Positions 1 through 6,824 of a stretch of DNA of 9,828 bases are shown here, piece by piece. The translations under genes were made by a program, and so were the position numbers. The notes under the pieces were generated by a model, which did not search any database, was not told the DNA's origin, and saw only the letters and a list, made by a program, of their open reading frames with translations. Location: NCBI GenBank assembly GCA_030590715.1, contig JAUVCU010000035.1:1-9828 (forward strand). Direction: 5' to 3'. The stretch is from Lentisphaeria bacterium. GTDB lineage: Bacteria > Verrucomicrobiota > Lentisphaeria > Victivallales > JAUVCU01. Numbering within the stretch: the stretch's first letter is position 1; each line of letters opens with the position of its first letter.

Positions 1-209
1 TTACGACTTTTCAAATCTTCGCAGTACATTCGAGCGAATTCAACATCATCAACGAACCTCAAACGCTCACATTCAGAAAGCGCAAACTGGATCATATCTT
101 CCGGATATTCTTTTTTTGCGAGCTTAGTTTTCAATTCATGGTATGAATTTGCACGATATGTAAGAATGCGCAAAGCCGCATCAAACACTTTCTCTTTCGT
201 TATTTCCAT
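1..209 (-). CDS. recX: RecX family regulatory protein, N-terminal part (cut by window edge)
   Basis: The reverse strand reads from an ATG at 209 with no stop for 69 codons and runs off the window start, so only the N-terminal part is present. The translation has the RecX pattern: ALRIL near residues 12-16, a helix with ELKTKLAKKEYP (26-37), then ERLRFVDD (50-57) followed by EFARMYCEDL. RecX proteins are small three-helix-repeat proteins that bind RecA filaments and restrain recombinase activity. recX often sits beside recA, but here the upstream neighbour is a divergent pseudopilin gene, so recX begins its own transcription unit. No good Shine-Dalgarno site precedes the ATG. A TATAGT -10-like element for this gene (reverse strand, 254-259) lies next to the palindrome at 262-277. 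Recognition is from the motif pattern and could be confirmed from the missing C-terminus. Confidence 0.82.
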   Translation of the reverse strand, partial: MEITKEKVFDAALRILTYRANSYHELKTKLAKKEYPEDMIQFALSECERLRFVDDVEFARMYCEDLKSR

Positions 210-261
210 GACATTTACAATTGGTATATTTTTTATTGACTAATTAATGGTGAACTATAAC

Positions 262-277
262 TTGTGTCTTTACACAA
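262..277. promoter_or_regulatory. Perfect 16-bp palindrome between recX and the pseudopilin gene, possible operator
   Basis: TTGTGT (262-267), a 4-base spacer CTTT, then ACACAA (272-277) form an exact inverted repeat in the divergent intergenic region. The left half overlaps a possible -35 (TTGTGT) for the plus-strand pseudopilin promoter. The whole element also sits just upstream of a possible reverse-strand -10 (TATAGT, 254-259) for recX. The overall geometry, TTG-N10-CAA over 16 bp, matches the CTG-N10-CAG layout of enterobacterial LexA boxes except for the outermost pair. A regulator-binding role, and LexA in particular, is inference. Confidence 0.4.
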
Positions 278-289
278 TGAAAGTATTAT
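262..289 (+). promoter_or_regulatory. Candidate sigma70-type promoter for the pseudopilin gene
   Basis: A -35-like TTGTGT (262-267) and a -10-like TATTAT (284-289) are separated by 16 bases, which would give a leader of about 50 nt before the ATG at 349. Surrounding DNA is very AT-rich, so chance matches are easy. Overlap with the palindrome at 262-277 would allow repression. Confidence 0.3.
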
Positions 290-348
290 TTTAAGCATAC
301 AAAGTTAAGATAAATAAAGCTGCAACATACAAAAAGGAATATCTAAAG

Positions 349-1011
349 ATGAAAAAACAGCAGAAAAGAAACAATTTCTCGTTAATAGAACTTATCGCAG
401 TCGTTTCTATTATCGGAATACTAGCAGCTTTAATTATACCAGGAGTTGGAGACGCGATCTACACTGCCAACGTAGCAGCGAGTCAGGTTGCAGCATCTAC
501 ACTAGAAAAAGAGATACTTGCCTACAACGCTAAACATGACGTAACACTGAACAGCATAGCTACAACTGCAACACAGGAAGAAATTGTAAAAGTACTTGCA
601 GGAGTTAATAAGATAACAGAGCCATCAGCTGCAGAAGAGATGGATGCGAAAAAATCTAAGACTTACATTACTGACCCGGACAACTACGATGGCGACATGG
701 TAGAACTTCCGACAGGCGCATTCAAGCCAAGAATTCCATCTAGATTTTTTGATGTTACAGCTGATGGAGAAATAACAATCATAAAAAACAAATTTGGCCA
801 ACCATTCCAAATCACATTCAGGGCTTCAAAAAACAGAGGAACAATCAAGTTGACAAAGATTGGAGAAACAACTGCTGTTGAACTTAACAAAAAAGAAACA
901 GGTGGAATCAAGCGTGGCGAAACTAAGCTACGAGTATTCAGCCTTGATGAAGACAATAATATCATCGGAAAAGACGGACTAGACGAAGATCTGCAGTTCC
1001 CAATCCAATAA
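349..1011 (+). CDS. GspG-like pseudopilin / prepilin-type N-terminal methylation domain protein
   Basis: This 220-residue protein has a class III (prepilin) leader: a short basic head (MKKQQKRNN), then FSLIEL starting at F10 and a hydrophobic helix to about residue 30. Counting F10 as mature residue 1 puts Glu at +5 (E14) and Pro at +22 (P31), the canonical type IV pilin positions. The residue before the predicted cleavage is Asn9, not the usual Gly. The C-terminal part resembles major pseudopilins: FGQPFQI (149-155) recalls the WGNPYQY region of GspG, and the acidic stretch around 199-215 (FSLDEDNN through DGLDEDL) recalls the calcium-binding loop of that family. Such proteins are inserted in the inner membrane and assemble into a periplasmic pseudopilus or a pilus. 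No secretion or pilus genes flank it, so it is an orphan in this window. A possible SD (AAAAAGGA, 331-338) lies 10 bases before the ATG. The prepilin class is secure; the GspG assignment is inference. Confidence 0.82.
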   Translation: MKKQQKRNNFSLIELIAVVSIIGILAALIIPGVGDAIYTANVAASQVAASTLEKEILAYNAKHDVTLNSIATTATQEEIVKVLAGVNKITEPSAAEEMDAKKSKTYITDPDNYDGDMVELPTGAFKPRIPSRFFDVTADGEITIIKNKFGQPFQITFRASKNRGTIKLTKIGETTAVELNKKETGGIKRGETKLRVFSLDEDNNIIGKDGLDEDLQFPIQ

Positions 1012-1060
1012 CACAGTAACAATTAATATATGCTTTCTTAGCAGTAGATAAAAGAATAAA

Positions 1061-1090
1061 TTGACATTAGGAATATTTACCCTCAATAAC
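1061..1090 (+). promoter_or_regulatory. Candidate promoter for ptsHI
   Basis: An exact -35 consensus TTGACA (1061-1066) is followed after 18 bases by AATAAC (1085-1090), a weak -10. It lies in the 167-bp gap between the pseudopilin gene and ptsH. A second option is TTGCTT (1091-1096) with TACAAA (1114-1119) at 17-base spacing. A 6-bp inverted repeat TAACTT/AAGTTA (1087-1092 and 1097-1102, loop GCTT) overlaps this area. It has no following T-run, so I do not call it a terminator. Confidence 0.3.
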
Positions 1091-1178
1091 TTGCTTAAGT
1101 TAATTGAATCTGATACAAATTATATTAATTTACTGCTCGGGGACTAATAAAAATCAACTTATCTAACACAGATTAATA

Positions 1179-1454
1179 ATGACAGAAGAAACAGAATCAA
1201 CATTTGAAATCACAAATACTCTTGGATTACATGCAAGACCGGCATCTATGTTTGTGCAGATCGCAACATCTTTTGAGTCAGATATATTTGTGGAAAAGGA
1301 CGGAGAAGTCATTAATGCTAAAAGCCTTATGGGACTACTCATGCTTTCTGCTGGATACGGCACTCAAATTACTGTTTCAGCCAAGGGTAGCGATTGCTGC
1401 GAAGCTGTCAAAGCTATCGGAGAGCTAATAGCACGTAACTTTGACGAGGAGTAG
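1179..1454 (+). CDS. ptsH: HPr, histidine-containing phosphocarrier protein of the PTS
   Basis: This 91-residue protein is a complete HPr, close to the usual 85-90 residues. It carries the GLHARPAS active-site motif with the phosphorylated histidine at H18, followed by the regulatory-serine region NAKSLMGLL with Ser49 (the equivalent of Ser46). HPr receives phosphate from Enzyme I in the cytoplasm and passes it to Enzyme II proteins. The retained Ser49 and its context would permit HPr kinase control, but no kinase gene is in view. It lies 3 bases upstream of ptsI on the same strand, the classic ptsHI arrangement. No clear SD precedes the ATG: the upstream bases are AT-rich, and the purine run GGGGA (1139-1143) is too distant. 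The family call is very secure; which sugars or regulators it serves cannot be seen here. Confidence 0.95.
   Translation: MTEETESTFEITNTLGLHARPASMFVQIATSFESDIFVEKDGEVINAKSLMGLLMLSAGYGTQITVSAKGSDCCEAVKAIGELIARNFDEE
1446..1451 (+). promoter_or_regulatory. Ribosome binding site that fixes the GTG start of ptsI
   Basis: GAGGAG inside the last codons of ptsH lies 6 bases before the GTG at 1458, an ideal spacing. It supports the GTG start and implies translational coupling of ptsH and ptsI. Confidence 0.75.
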
Positions 1455-1457
1455 TTT

Positions 1458-3236
1458 GTGGCTGAAAAAGTAGAAAGAGTTCTAAAAGGAATCGCAGCAT
1501 CTCCAGGAATAGCCATAGGCGCAGCAACCATACTAGGCGATACACTTTCCACACTTGATATCAGAGAAAAAAACATTGGTCCTTCACTTGTTGCGAGCGA
1601 AATCGAAAAACTAGAAAAAGCTCTCGAAGAAACAAGGAACCAAATACTCAAGCTCAAAAAAGGCATGAAGGCAAGCCTCAAGAATGAAGCTGCAATTTTC
1701 GATGCCCACCTGCTTATTGTCGACGATCAAGTACTTATAAAAGAAGTAAAAGATCAGATAAACAACGGTAAAAGTGCAGACTTTTCATTCTACTCAATTA
1801 TAAAGAGATACATTTCAGCGATCGCAGGCATGCCGGATCCATACATCAGAGAACGAGCTGTAGACATAAAAGATGTAGCTTCAAGAGTCCTCTCCAACCT
1901 TACCGGAGTCCAAAAAAGATCACTAAGCAACATTACTGGTCAGAGAATAATTTTTGCTCACGACCTTACACCATCCGATACGGCGGAAATTGACAGCGAG
2001 AACCTTCAGGCATTTGTAGTAAAAGCAGGAAGCAGAACCTCGCATACAGCAATTCTTGCACGTTCGATGAAAATACCAGCAATTGTGGGAGTCCAGGAAG
2101 ACCTGCTAACTATAGTAAAAGATGAAGATCTAGTAATTGTGGATGGATTTACCGGATCACTGATAATAAATCCAACAGCAGAAACACAAAAAATCTATGC
2201 AGTAAAGGAAGAGAAGAACGAGAAATACTACGCAGATTTAATCAAGGAATCAACACTCCGTCCAGAAACGATCGACGGTTTCTGCATACAACTTGCTGCA
2301 AATATTGAACACCAGGAAGATGTAAAAGAAGCAATTAAATACGGAGCTGCAGGCGTTGGACTTTTCAGAACAGAATATATGTATTTAAATCAGGACAAGC
2401 TCCCTGACGAAGAAAAACAATACAACGTCTATCGAGAAATCACTGCAAACCTCAACAATCAACCTATGATTGTAAGAACCCTCGATGTTGGCGGGGATAA
2501 ACTTTCAAAAATACTATCAGTTCCACACGAACCAAATCCATTCCTGGGACTTAGAGCAATAAGACTCTGCCTTGCAACTCCCGAGTTGATCAAAACTCAA
2601 ATGAGAGCGATACTAAGAGCCAGTGCATACGGCGACATAAAAATAATGTTCCCAATGATAACATGCGCAGAGGAACTCGATCAGCTTCTTGAACTCCTAG
2701 AGACATGCAAAGAGGAGCTAAAAGCAAAAAAGCTGCCACTCAATGAAGATATCGAAACCGGTATTATGATCGAAACACCTTCGGCAGCTCTTATTGCCAA
2801 TACACTGGCTGCAAAAGTTGACTTCTTCAGCATAGGAACAAACGACCTTGTTCAATACACAATGGCCGTTGACCGCAGTAATGAACGTGTAGCATACTTA
2901 TACCAACCATCACACCCCGCAATTCTCTCACTTATACAACAAGTTGTCAAAGCTGCAAGAGATAACAGAATCTGGGTTAGTGTTTGCGGAGAAATGGCCA
3001 GCGACCCACGATACACACCGATCCTTGTTGGAATGGGCGTACACGAGTTAAGCATGGGACCTGTCTCACTTGGTATAATCAGAAGAATCATACGAAGAAT
3101 AAAAATGCACGAAGCAGAAAAGATTGCGGAATACGCTATCAACTGCAGAACAGCAGCGGAAGCCCTGGAGATATCAGAGACATTTCTTAACGATATAGCC
3201 CCGGATATAATCGATATCACAACCGGCGGCCTCTAG
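1458..3236 (+). CDS. ptsI: PTS Enzyme I (phosphoenolpyruvate-protein phosphotransferase)
   Basis: Enzyme I takes phosphate from phosphoenolpyruvate onto its own histidine and hands it to HPr in the cytoplasm. The 592-residue protein is full length (E. coli EI is 575). The N-terminal HPr-binding and phosphohistidine domain starts with GIAASPGIAIG and holds the active-site motif GSRTSHTAI with H196. The C-terminal PEP-binding barrel shows GLFRTE (301-306), VRTLDVGGDK (339-348), IMIETPSA (436-443), GTNDLVQY (460-467) and the catalytic cysteine C510 in VSVCGEMA. All key residues sit about 8 positions later than in the E. coli enzyme. The GTG start is supported by the GAGGAG at 1446-1451 and by the position of the GIAASPG motif. 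The gene ends 8 bp from the convergent ung gene. No Enzyme II gene is nearby. Paralogues such as PtsP carry an N-terminal GAF domain, which is absent here. Confidence 0.96.
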   Translation: MAEKVERVLKGIAASPGIAIGAATILGDTLSTLDIREKNIGPSLVASEIEKLEKALEETRNQILKLKKGMKASLKNEAAIFDAHLLIVDDQVLIKEVKDQINNGKSADFSFYSIIKRYISAIAGMPDPYIRERAVDIKDVASRVLSNLTGVQKRSLSNITGQRIIFAHDLTPSDTAEIDSENLQAFVVKAGSRTSHTAILARSMKIPAIVGVQEDLLTIVKDEDLVIVDGFTGSLIINPTAETQKIYAVKEEKNEKYYADLIKESTLRPETIDGFCIQLAANIEHQEDVKEAIKYGAAGVGLFRTEYMYLNQDKLPDEEKQYNVYREITANLNNQPMIVRTLDVGGDKLSKILSVPHEPNPFLGLRAIRLCLATPELIKTQMRAILRASAYGDIKIMFPMITCAEELDQLLELLETCKEELKAKKLPLNEDIETGIMIETPSAALIANTLAAKVDFFSIGTNDLVQYTMAVDRSNERVAYLYQPSHPAILSLIQQVVKAARDNRIWVSVCGEMASDPRYTPILVGMGVHELSMGPVSLGIIRRIIRRIKMHEAEKIAEYAINCRTAAEALEISETFLNDIAPDIIDITTGGL

Positions 3237-3244
3237 CACTTTAT

Positions 3245-3940
3245 CTACCAGATTATTTTTTCCTTCCCGACTTTCTCAAGGTAAGCATTTGCCTGAGAAA
3301 AATGCTTACAGCCGAAAAAACCACGGTAAACAGAAAGCGGAGAAGGATGAACTGATTCCAGAACAAGGTGCTTATCCGAATCAATCAACTTAACCTTCTT
3401 TCTTGCATCTCCACCCCACAGCATAAAAACGATACCCTTGTTTTTAGAACTGAGACTCTGAATCACCTGATCTGTCAATTCATGCCAGCCAAGCTTTCTA
3501 TGAGACCCGGCCTTCGAAGCTTCAACACTCAGAGAGGTATTCAAGAGAAGAACCCCCTGCTCTGCCCAGCGAGTCAGATCAACATCCATTGAAGCTGCAT
3601 CATGACTTTCTGCGATAAGAAAAAAAGAATCATCATCATGCGTATAAATATCCGATTCTATTTCCTTAAAGATATTTTTAAGAGAAGGTGGAGCTTTGAC
3701 ACCGTGATTCACAGAGAATGCCAAACCGTGAGCCTGCCCCTCGCCATGATACGGATCCTGCCCCAAAATCACAACCTTTACGTTATCAAAAGATGTCATT
3801 TTAAAAGCGTAGAGAAGATTTTCCTGCGCTGGATAGATAACAGCATCAGATCGCAGCTCCATCACAGCAGAACATAACTCGTCACAATAACCCGACTTCA
3901 TAAGGTCAATATTTTCATACCAGCTTTTCATAATATCCAT
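3245..3940 (-). CDS. ung: Uracil-DNA glycosylase, family 1
   Basis: Ung removes uracil from DNA to begin base excision repair. Motifs, numbered from a TTG codon at 3943 (subtract one for the chosen ATG): the water-activating loop GQDPYHG (61-67) with Asp63, the uracil pocket HGLAFSV, LLLNTSLSV (132-140), and the DNA-intercalation loop HPSPLS with His199. Compared with E. coli Ung there is an extra stretch of roughly a dozen residues, rich in Asp, Ser and His, before WAEQGVLLLN (about 97-125). I chose the ATG at 3940, which lies 7 bases from the stop of the preceding OmpA-domain gene. A TTG at 3943 and an ATG at 3931 are also possible, and none has a clear SD. It is the last gene of the minus-strand cluster and is probably cotranscribed and coupled with the OmpA-domain gene. 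Function is secure. Confidence 0.96.
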   Translation of the reverse strand: MDIMKSWYENIDLMKSGYCDELCSAVMELRSDAVIYPAQENLLYAFKMTSFDNVKVVILGQDPYHGEGQAHGLAFSVNHGVKAPPSLKNIFKEIESDIYTHDDDSFFLIAESHDAASMDVDLTRWAEQGVLLLNTSLSVEASKAGSHRKLGWHELTDQVIQSLSSKNKGIVFMLWGGDARKKVKLIDSDKHLVLESVHPSPLSVYRGFFGCKHFSQANAYLEKVGKEKIIW

Positions 3941-3947
3941 CAACTGA

Positions 3948-4877
3948 TTAGTCTACAGAAAAATCAGATAATCGCTTTCTAACCCAAATATATCCGACGC
4001 CAGCTTCCTTCTCGCCATTTGAAGCCAGCTGAAACTTTTTCTTAAAATCTTTAACATCAAAAACCTCAACGTCAACCACGGCAGCAGTGGAATTTGCAAC
4101 GTCAGCCTTACTTTCAACCTCAAGCTGAAGAACACCCGGCTCTTCGAATTTGGAGAACTCTTCCGCTTCTTCAGAAGAAAAGACATTCTCAACAAGCTGA
4201 AGTTCCCTTACAACAACATCCCTAACCATAGGCTCGATCATAATCTCGATCCGGCGGTTCAAGCTTCGTCCTGAGCCCGTGGAATTATCGCCAACAGGAT
4301 GATACTTGGACATGGCAACAGCGTAGATCCTTTTGGGATCGACACCAGAATGAGAAATAAGGTGCCGAACAACATTTGTAGCCCGAGCCGCAGAAAGCTC
4401 CCAGTTAGTCGCATACATTTCACGAAGCTGATTTCTTGTAGCTTTACTGTCAGTATGACCTTCAACCCGTATGATAGAGCTTCCCGATCCCTGCAGAACA
4501 GCACCGACTTTACTTATAACCTCAATACCTTCAGCTGTTAAAGAAGTCATCCCCGACGGAAATAAAATCTTATTACTAAGACACAACTTCAGTTTTCCTC
4601 CGATATCCTGGATTCTTACATCATGCTTTGAAATTTCACTTTGCAGCTGGTCAATAAACTCAACATGCTGGTTTTGCGAATAATAACCGATCTCACTCTC
4701 AAGAGACTCTTTCTTCTCCTTAAGGCCATCCAACTCTTCCCTCGCCGTCTCAACTTCCAACTGAAGCATTTTTAAATCACGTTCAGCAACAGAAACCAAA
4801 ACATCATTATTTGATTCCTGAGCAGAAGCACCCGCACAAATCGAAAACATAAGAAACAGAACAAAGTATTTATTCAT
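3948..4877 (-). CDS. Exported coiled-coil protein with OmpA/MotB-type peptidoglycan-binding domain
   Basis: This 309-residue protein begins with a signal peptide (basic MNK, a hydrophobic stretch, then ASA before Q20, a typical signal peptidase I site). A Cys at 14 lacks a lipobox, so lipidation is unlikely. Residues about 30-95 are rich in E, K, L and Q in a heptad-like pattern, probably a coiled coil. Residues about 98-215 form an OmpA C-terminal-like domain: ILFPSG, IRVEGHTD (136-143, with D143), LSAARATNVV (161-170, with R165) and GSGRSLNRRIEI (201-212). By family knowledge D143 and R165 should contact diaminopimelate in peptidoglycan. About 90 residues after this domain match nothing I recognise. 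There is no beta-barrel, so it is more likely periplasmic than an outer-membrane porin. It lies 25 bp downstream of the ABC exporter gene and just upstream of ung. The domain call is firm; the cellular role is unknown. Confidence 0.87.
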   Translation of the reverse strand: MNKYFVLFLMFSICAGASAQESNNDVLVSVAERDLKMLQLEVETAREELDGLKEKKESLESEIGYYSQNQHVEFIDQLQSEISKHDVRIQDIGGKLKLCLSNKILFPSGMTSLTAEGIEVISKVGAVLQGSGSSIIRVEGHTDSKATRNQLREMYATNWELSAARATNVVRHLISHSGVDPKRIYAVAMSKYHPVGDNSTGSGRSLNRRIEIMIEPMVRDVVVRELQLVENVFSSEEAEEFSKFEEPGVLQLEVESKADVANSTAAVVDVEVFDVKDFKKKFQLASNGEKEAGVGYIWVRKRLSDFSVD

Positions 4878-4902
4878 AACAAAACCAGATTAAAAATTTA
4901 AA

Positions 4903-6804
4903 TTAAACAGAAGCCATTCCGAAAGAGATATCAGAAAGCTTTTTATAGCGACCACCATGAGCCAACAACTCTTCATGCGTCCCCGACTCAACTATATTAC
5001 CTTTTTCAAGAACGATAATTTTGTCGGCGTGCTGAATCGTACTTAGTCTATGCGCAATAGCAAAAACAGTACGGTTTTCCATTACATTATTCAGAGCTTC
5101 CTGAACCAGCTTCTCGGTAACAGTATCCAAAGCACTTGTCGCCTCATCCAGAATAAGGATCGGAGGGTTCTTAAGAATAGCACGAGCAATAGCAATCCTT
5201 TGTTTTTCCCCACCACTCAGGTTACAACCACGCTCACCCGCAATCATTTCATAGCCGTCTGCATGACGACCATCAGTAATAAACTTATGTGCATTCGCCT
5301 GCTTAGCAGCCTCTTCGATCTCAACCTGAGTCGCATTCGGACAACCATAAGCAATGTTATTCGCAATAGTATCATTAAACAGGATCGTTTCCTGAGTCAC
5401 AATCCCAATATGCGAACGAAGCGAAGCAATTTGAAGATCTCGCACCTCATTCCCATCGATAGTTAAACTTCCGCTATCAAGATCATAGAAACGCGCAATT
5501 AGATTTGCAATCGTCGACTTACCGGAACCAGTCTCTCCAACAACAGCAACCACACTTCCTTTCGGAATATCCAGATTAATTCCATCAAGAATTTTACTAT
5601 TCCCATCATAAGAAAAAGTGGCATTCTTGAAAGAGATTTTATCGTTGAATTCGTCAAGAACGATCGGATTTTCACATTCCGTTACCGATGTATCCGTATC
5701 AATCAATTCAAAATAACGGTCGGCCGCAGCCATTGAACGCTGATAATACGTTGTGATCTTTGAAAGTTTCTTCGACGGTTCGTACGCCATTAATGCTGGC
5801 ACAAGCAAAGCCGAAAGTTCAGCAAACGTAACCCCCTGACTGTATGAATAAACCAGGAAGCAAAGAACACCGGTAACAGAAACCAACTCCATAAGCGGGT
5901 TCATCATCAGCTGAAGTTTCAGACCTTTAATCACAGTCTTGAAGTAACCTTCATTAATAGTAACAAACTTTTCAGACTCTTTTTCTTCGGTATGATACGC
6001 CTTAACAACCGTAATACCGGTAAAGACTTCGTGCATTTTAGAAACAACACCAGCTACCTGATCATATGACTTCCCATACACTTTACGGATTTTGCGTCCA
6101 AAGATCATCAGAGGAAGAAGCGTTAACGGCAGTCCGATAAATAGAAGAAGAGGCAAAACATAATTATCAATAATCAAACTCATGTAGATCATCCCGCTTA
6201 AACAAGCAAGAATCTCAAAAGGACAACGAGTCGCGTCTGCGATTGTATTTGCAATCGCAGCCTGAATCTGAGCTGTATCTCCCGTCGAACGGCTTATCAG
6301 CTGACCAATATCATTCTTACCATAAAACTTAAGCGATTGGCCAAGAAGATTATTAAATGCTTCTTCACGCAGATCAGCAACAACACGTGCACCGACCCAT
6401 CGTGTAAATAAGCGATTAATATAAGTACAAAACGTCTTCATGAAAAACAAAAGAATAAAGCCCAAAATACCAAGCCCGAAGAACTGCCAACTCACATCAC
6501 CCTTCTCATCTTCCGTCGGTATTCCAAAGTCATTCAAGTAACCTTTAACTTCATCAACAGTTGAAAGTTCTTCTTCAACCTCCTTGGGAATAGGCAACCC
6601 TTTAGCAACAAATTCCTGTTCCTGTTTGATTTGTTTAAGATTCTTAGCAGCATCTGCAAATCCGACAAAACCAGCTGCTAATGACCCTCCAACAAGTATT
6701 CCTGCGAGAATTCCGACAATCAGACGAAAGCGATACGGTTTTGTATAAGCAAGAAGCCGCATGAAGCCCTGCTTTTTAGCTGCTTTATATTCTTTTGTAC
6801 TCAT
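4903..6804 (-). CDS. MsbA-type ABC exporter (fused permease and ATPase)
   Basis: This 633-residue half-transporter has an N-terminal six-helix membrane domain and a C-terminal ATPase, and should act as an inner-membrane homodimer exporting a lipid or other amphiphile. The ATPase is complete: A-loop Tyr399, Walker A GETGSGKST (423-431), Q-loop Gln471, signature LSGGE (529-533), Walker B ILILDE (549-554), D-loop SALD and switch His585. Helix 1 (about 26-50) and helix 2 (about 106-128) are joined by a hydrophilic loop of some 55 residues, longer than in typical MsbA. The downstream OmpA-domain gene and the upstream amino-sugar aminotransferase suggest an envelope glycolipid as substrate, but other exporters of this family move peptides, toxins or drugs, so the substrate is inference. 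A weak GA-rich site (AAGAAG) precedes the ATG. It starts 20 bp after the aminotransferase gene. Confidence 0.92.
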   Translation of the reverse strand: MSTKEYKAAKKQGFMRLLAYTKPYRFRLIVGILAGILVGGSLAAGFVGFADAAKNLKQIKQEQEFVAKGLPIPKEVEEELSTVDEVKGYLNDFGIPTEDEKGDVSWQFFGLGILGFILLFFMKTFCTYINRLFTRWVGARVVADLREEAFNNLLGQSLKFYGKNDIGQLISRSTGDTAQIQAAIANTIADATRCPFEILACLSGMIYMSLIIDNYVLPLLLFIGLPLTLLPLMIFGRKIRKVYGKSYDQVAGVVSKMHEVFTGITVVKAYHTEEKESEKFVTINEGYFKTVIKGLKLQLMMNPLMELVSVTGVLCFLVYSYSQGVTFAELSALLVPALMAYEPSKKLSKITTYYQRSMAAADRYFELIDTDTSVTECENPIVLDEFNDKISFKNATFSYDGNSKILDGINLDIPKGSVVAVVGETGSGKSTIANLIARFYDLDSGSLTIDGNEVRDLQIASLRSHIGIVTQETILFNDTIANNIAYGCPNATQVEIEEAAKQANAHKFITDGRHADGYEMIAGERGCNLSGGEKQRIAIARAILKNPPILILDEATSALDTVTEKLVQEALNNVMENRTVFAIAHRLSTIQHADKIIVLEKGNIVESGTHEELLAHGGRYKKLSDISFGMASV

Positions 6805-6824
6805 ATATTTTCTTCTTTGAGGAA

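Noticed and set aside
684..1022. A 112-codon reverse-strand open frame under the pseudopilin gene
   Set aside because: The protein is Ser/Pro/Leu-rich shadow sequence, and the opposite frame has a clear prepilin signature.
1087..1102. TAACTT-GCTT-AAGTTA inverted repeat as a terminator after the pseudopilin gene
   Set aside because: The stem is AT-rich, only 6 bp, lies about 75 bases past the stop codon and has no following T-run.
4820..4877. Reading the OmpA-domain protein as a lipoprotein because of Cys14
   Set aside because: The residues before Cys14 (MFSI) do not form a lipobox, and an ASA signal peptidase I site follows at residues 17-19.
5050..5466. A 138-codon plus-strand frame opposite the ABC ATPase domain
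   Set aside because: It is antisense to Walker and signature motifs, and its composition (Ser, Asn, Arg, Thr) resembles no known family.
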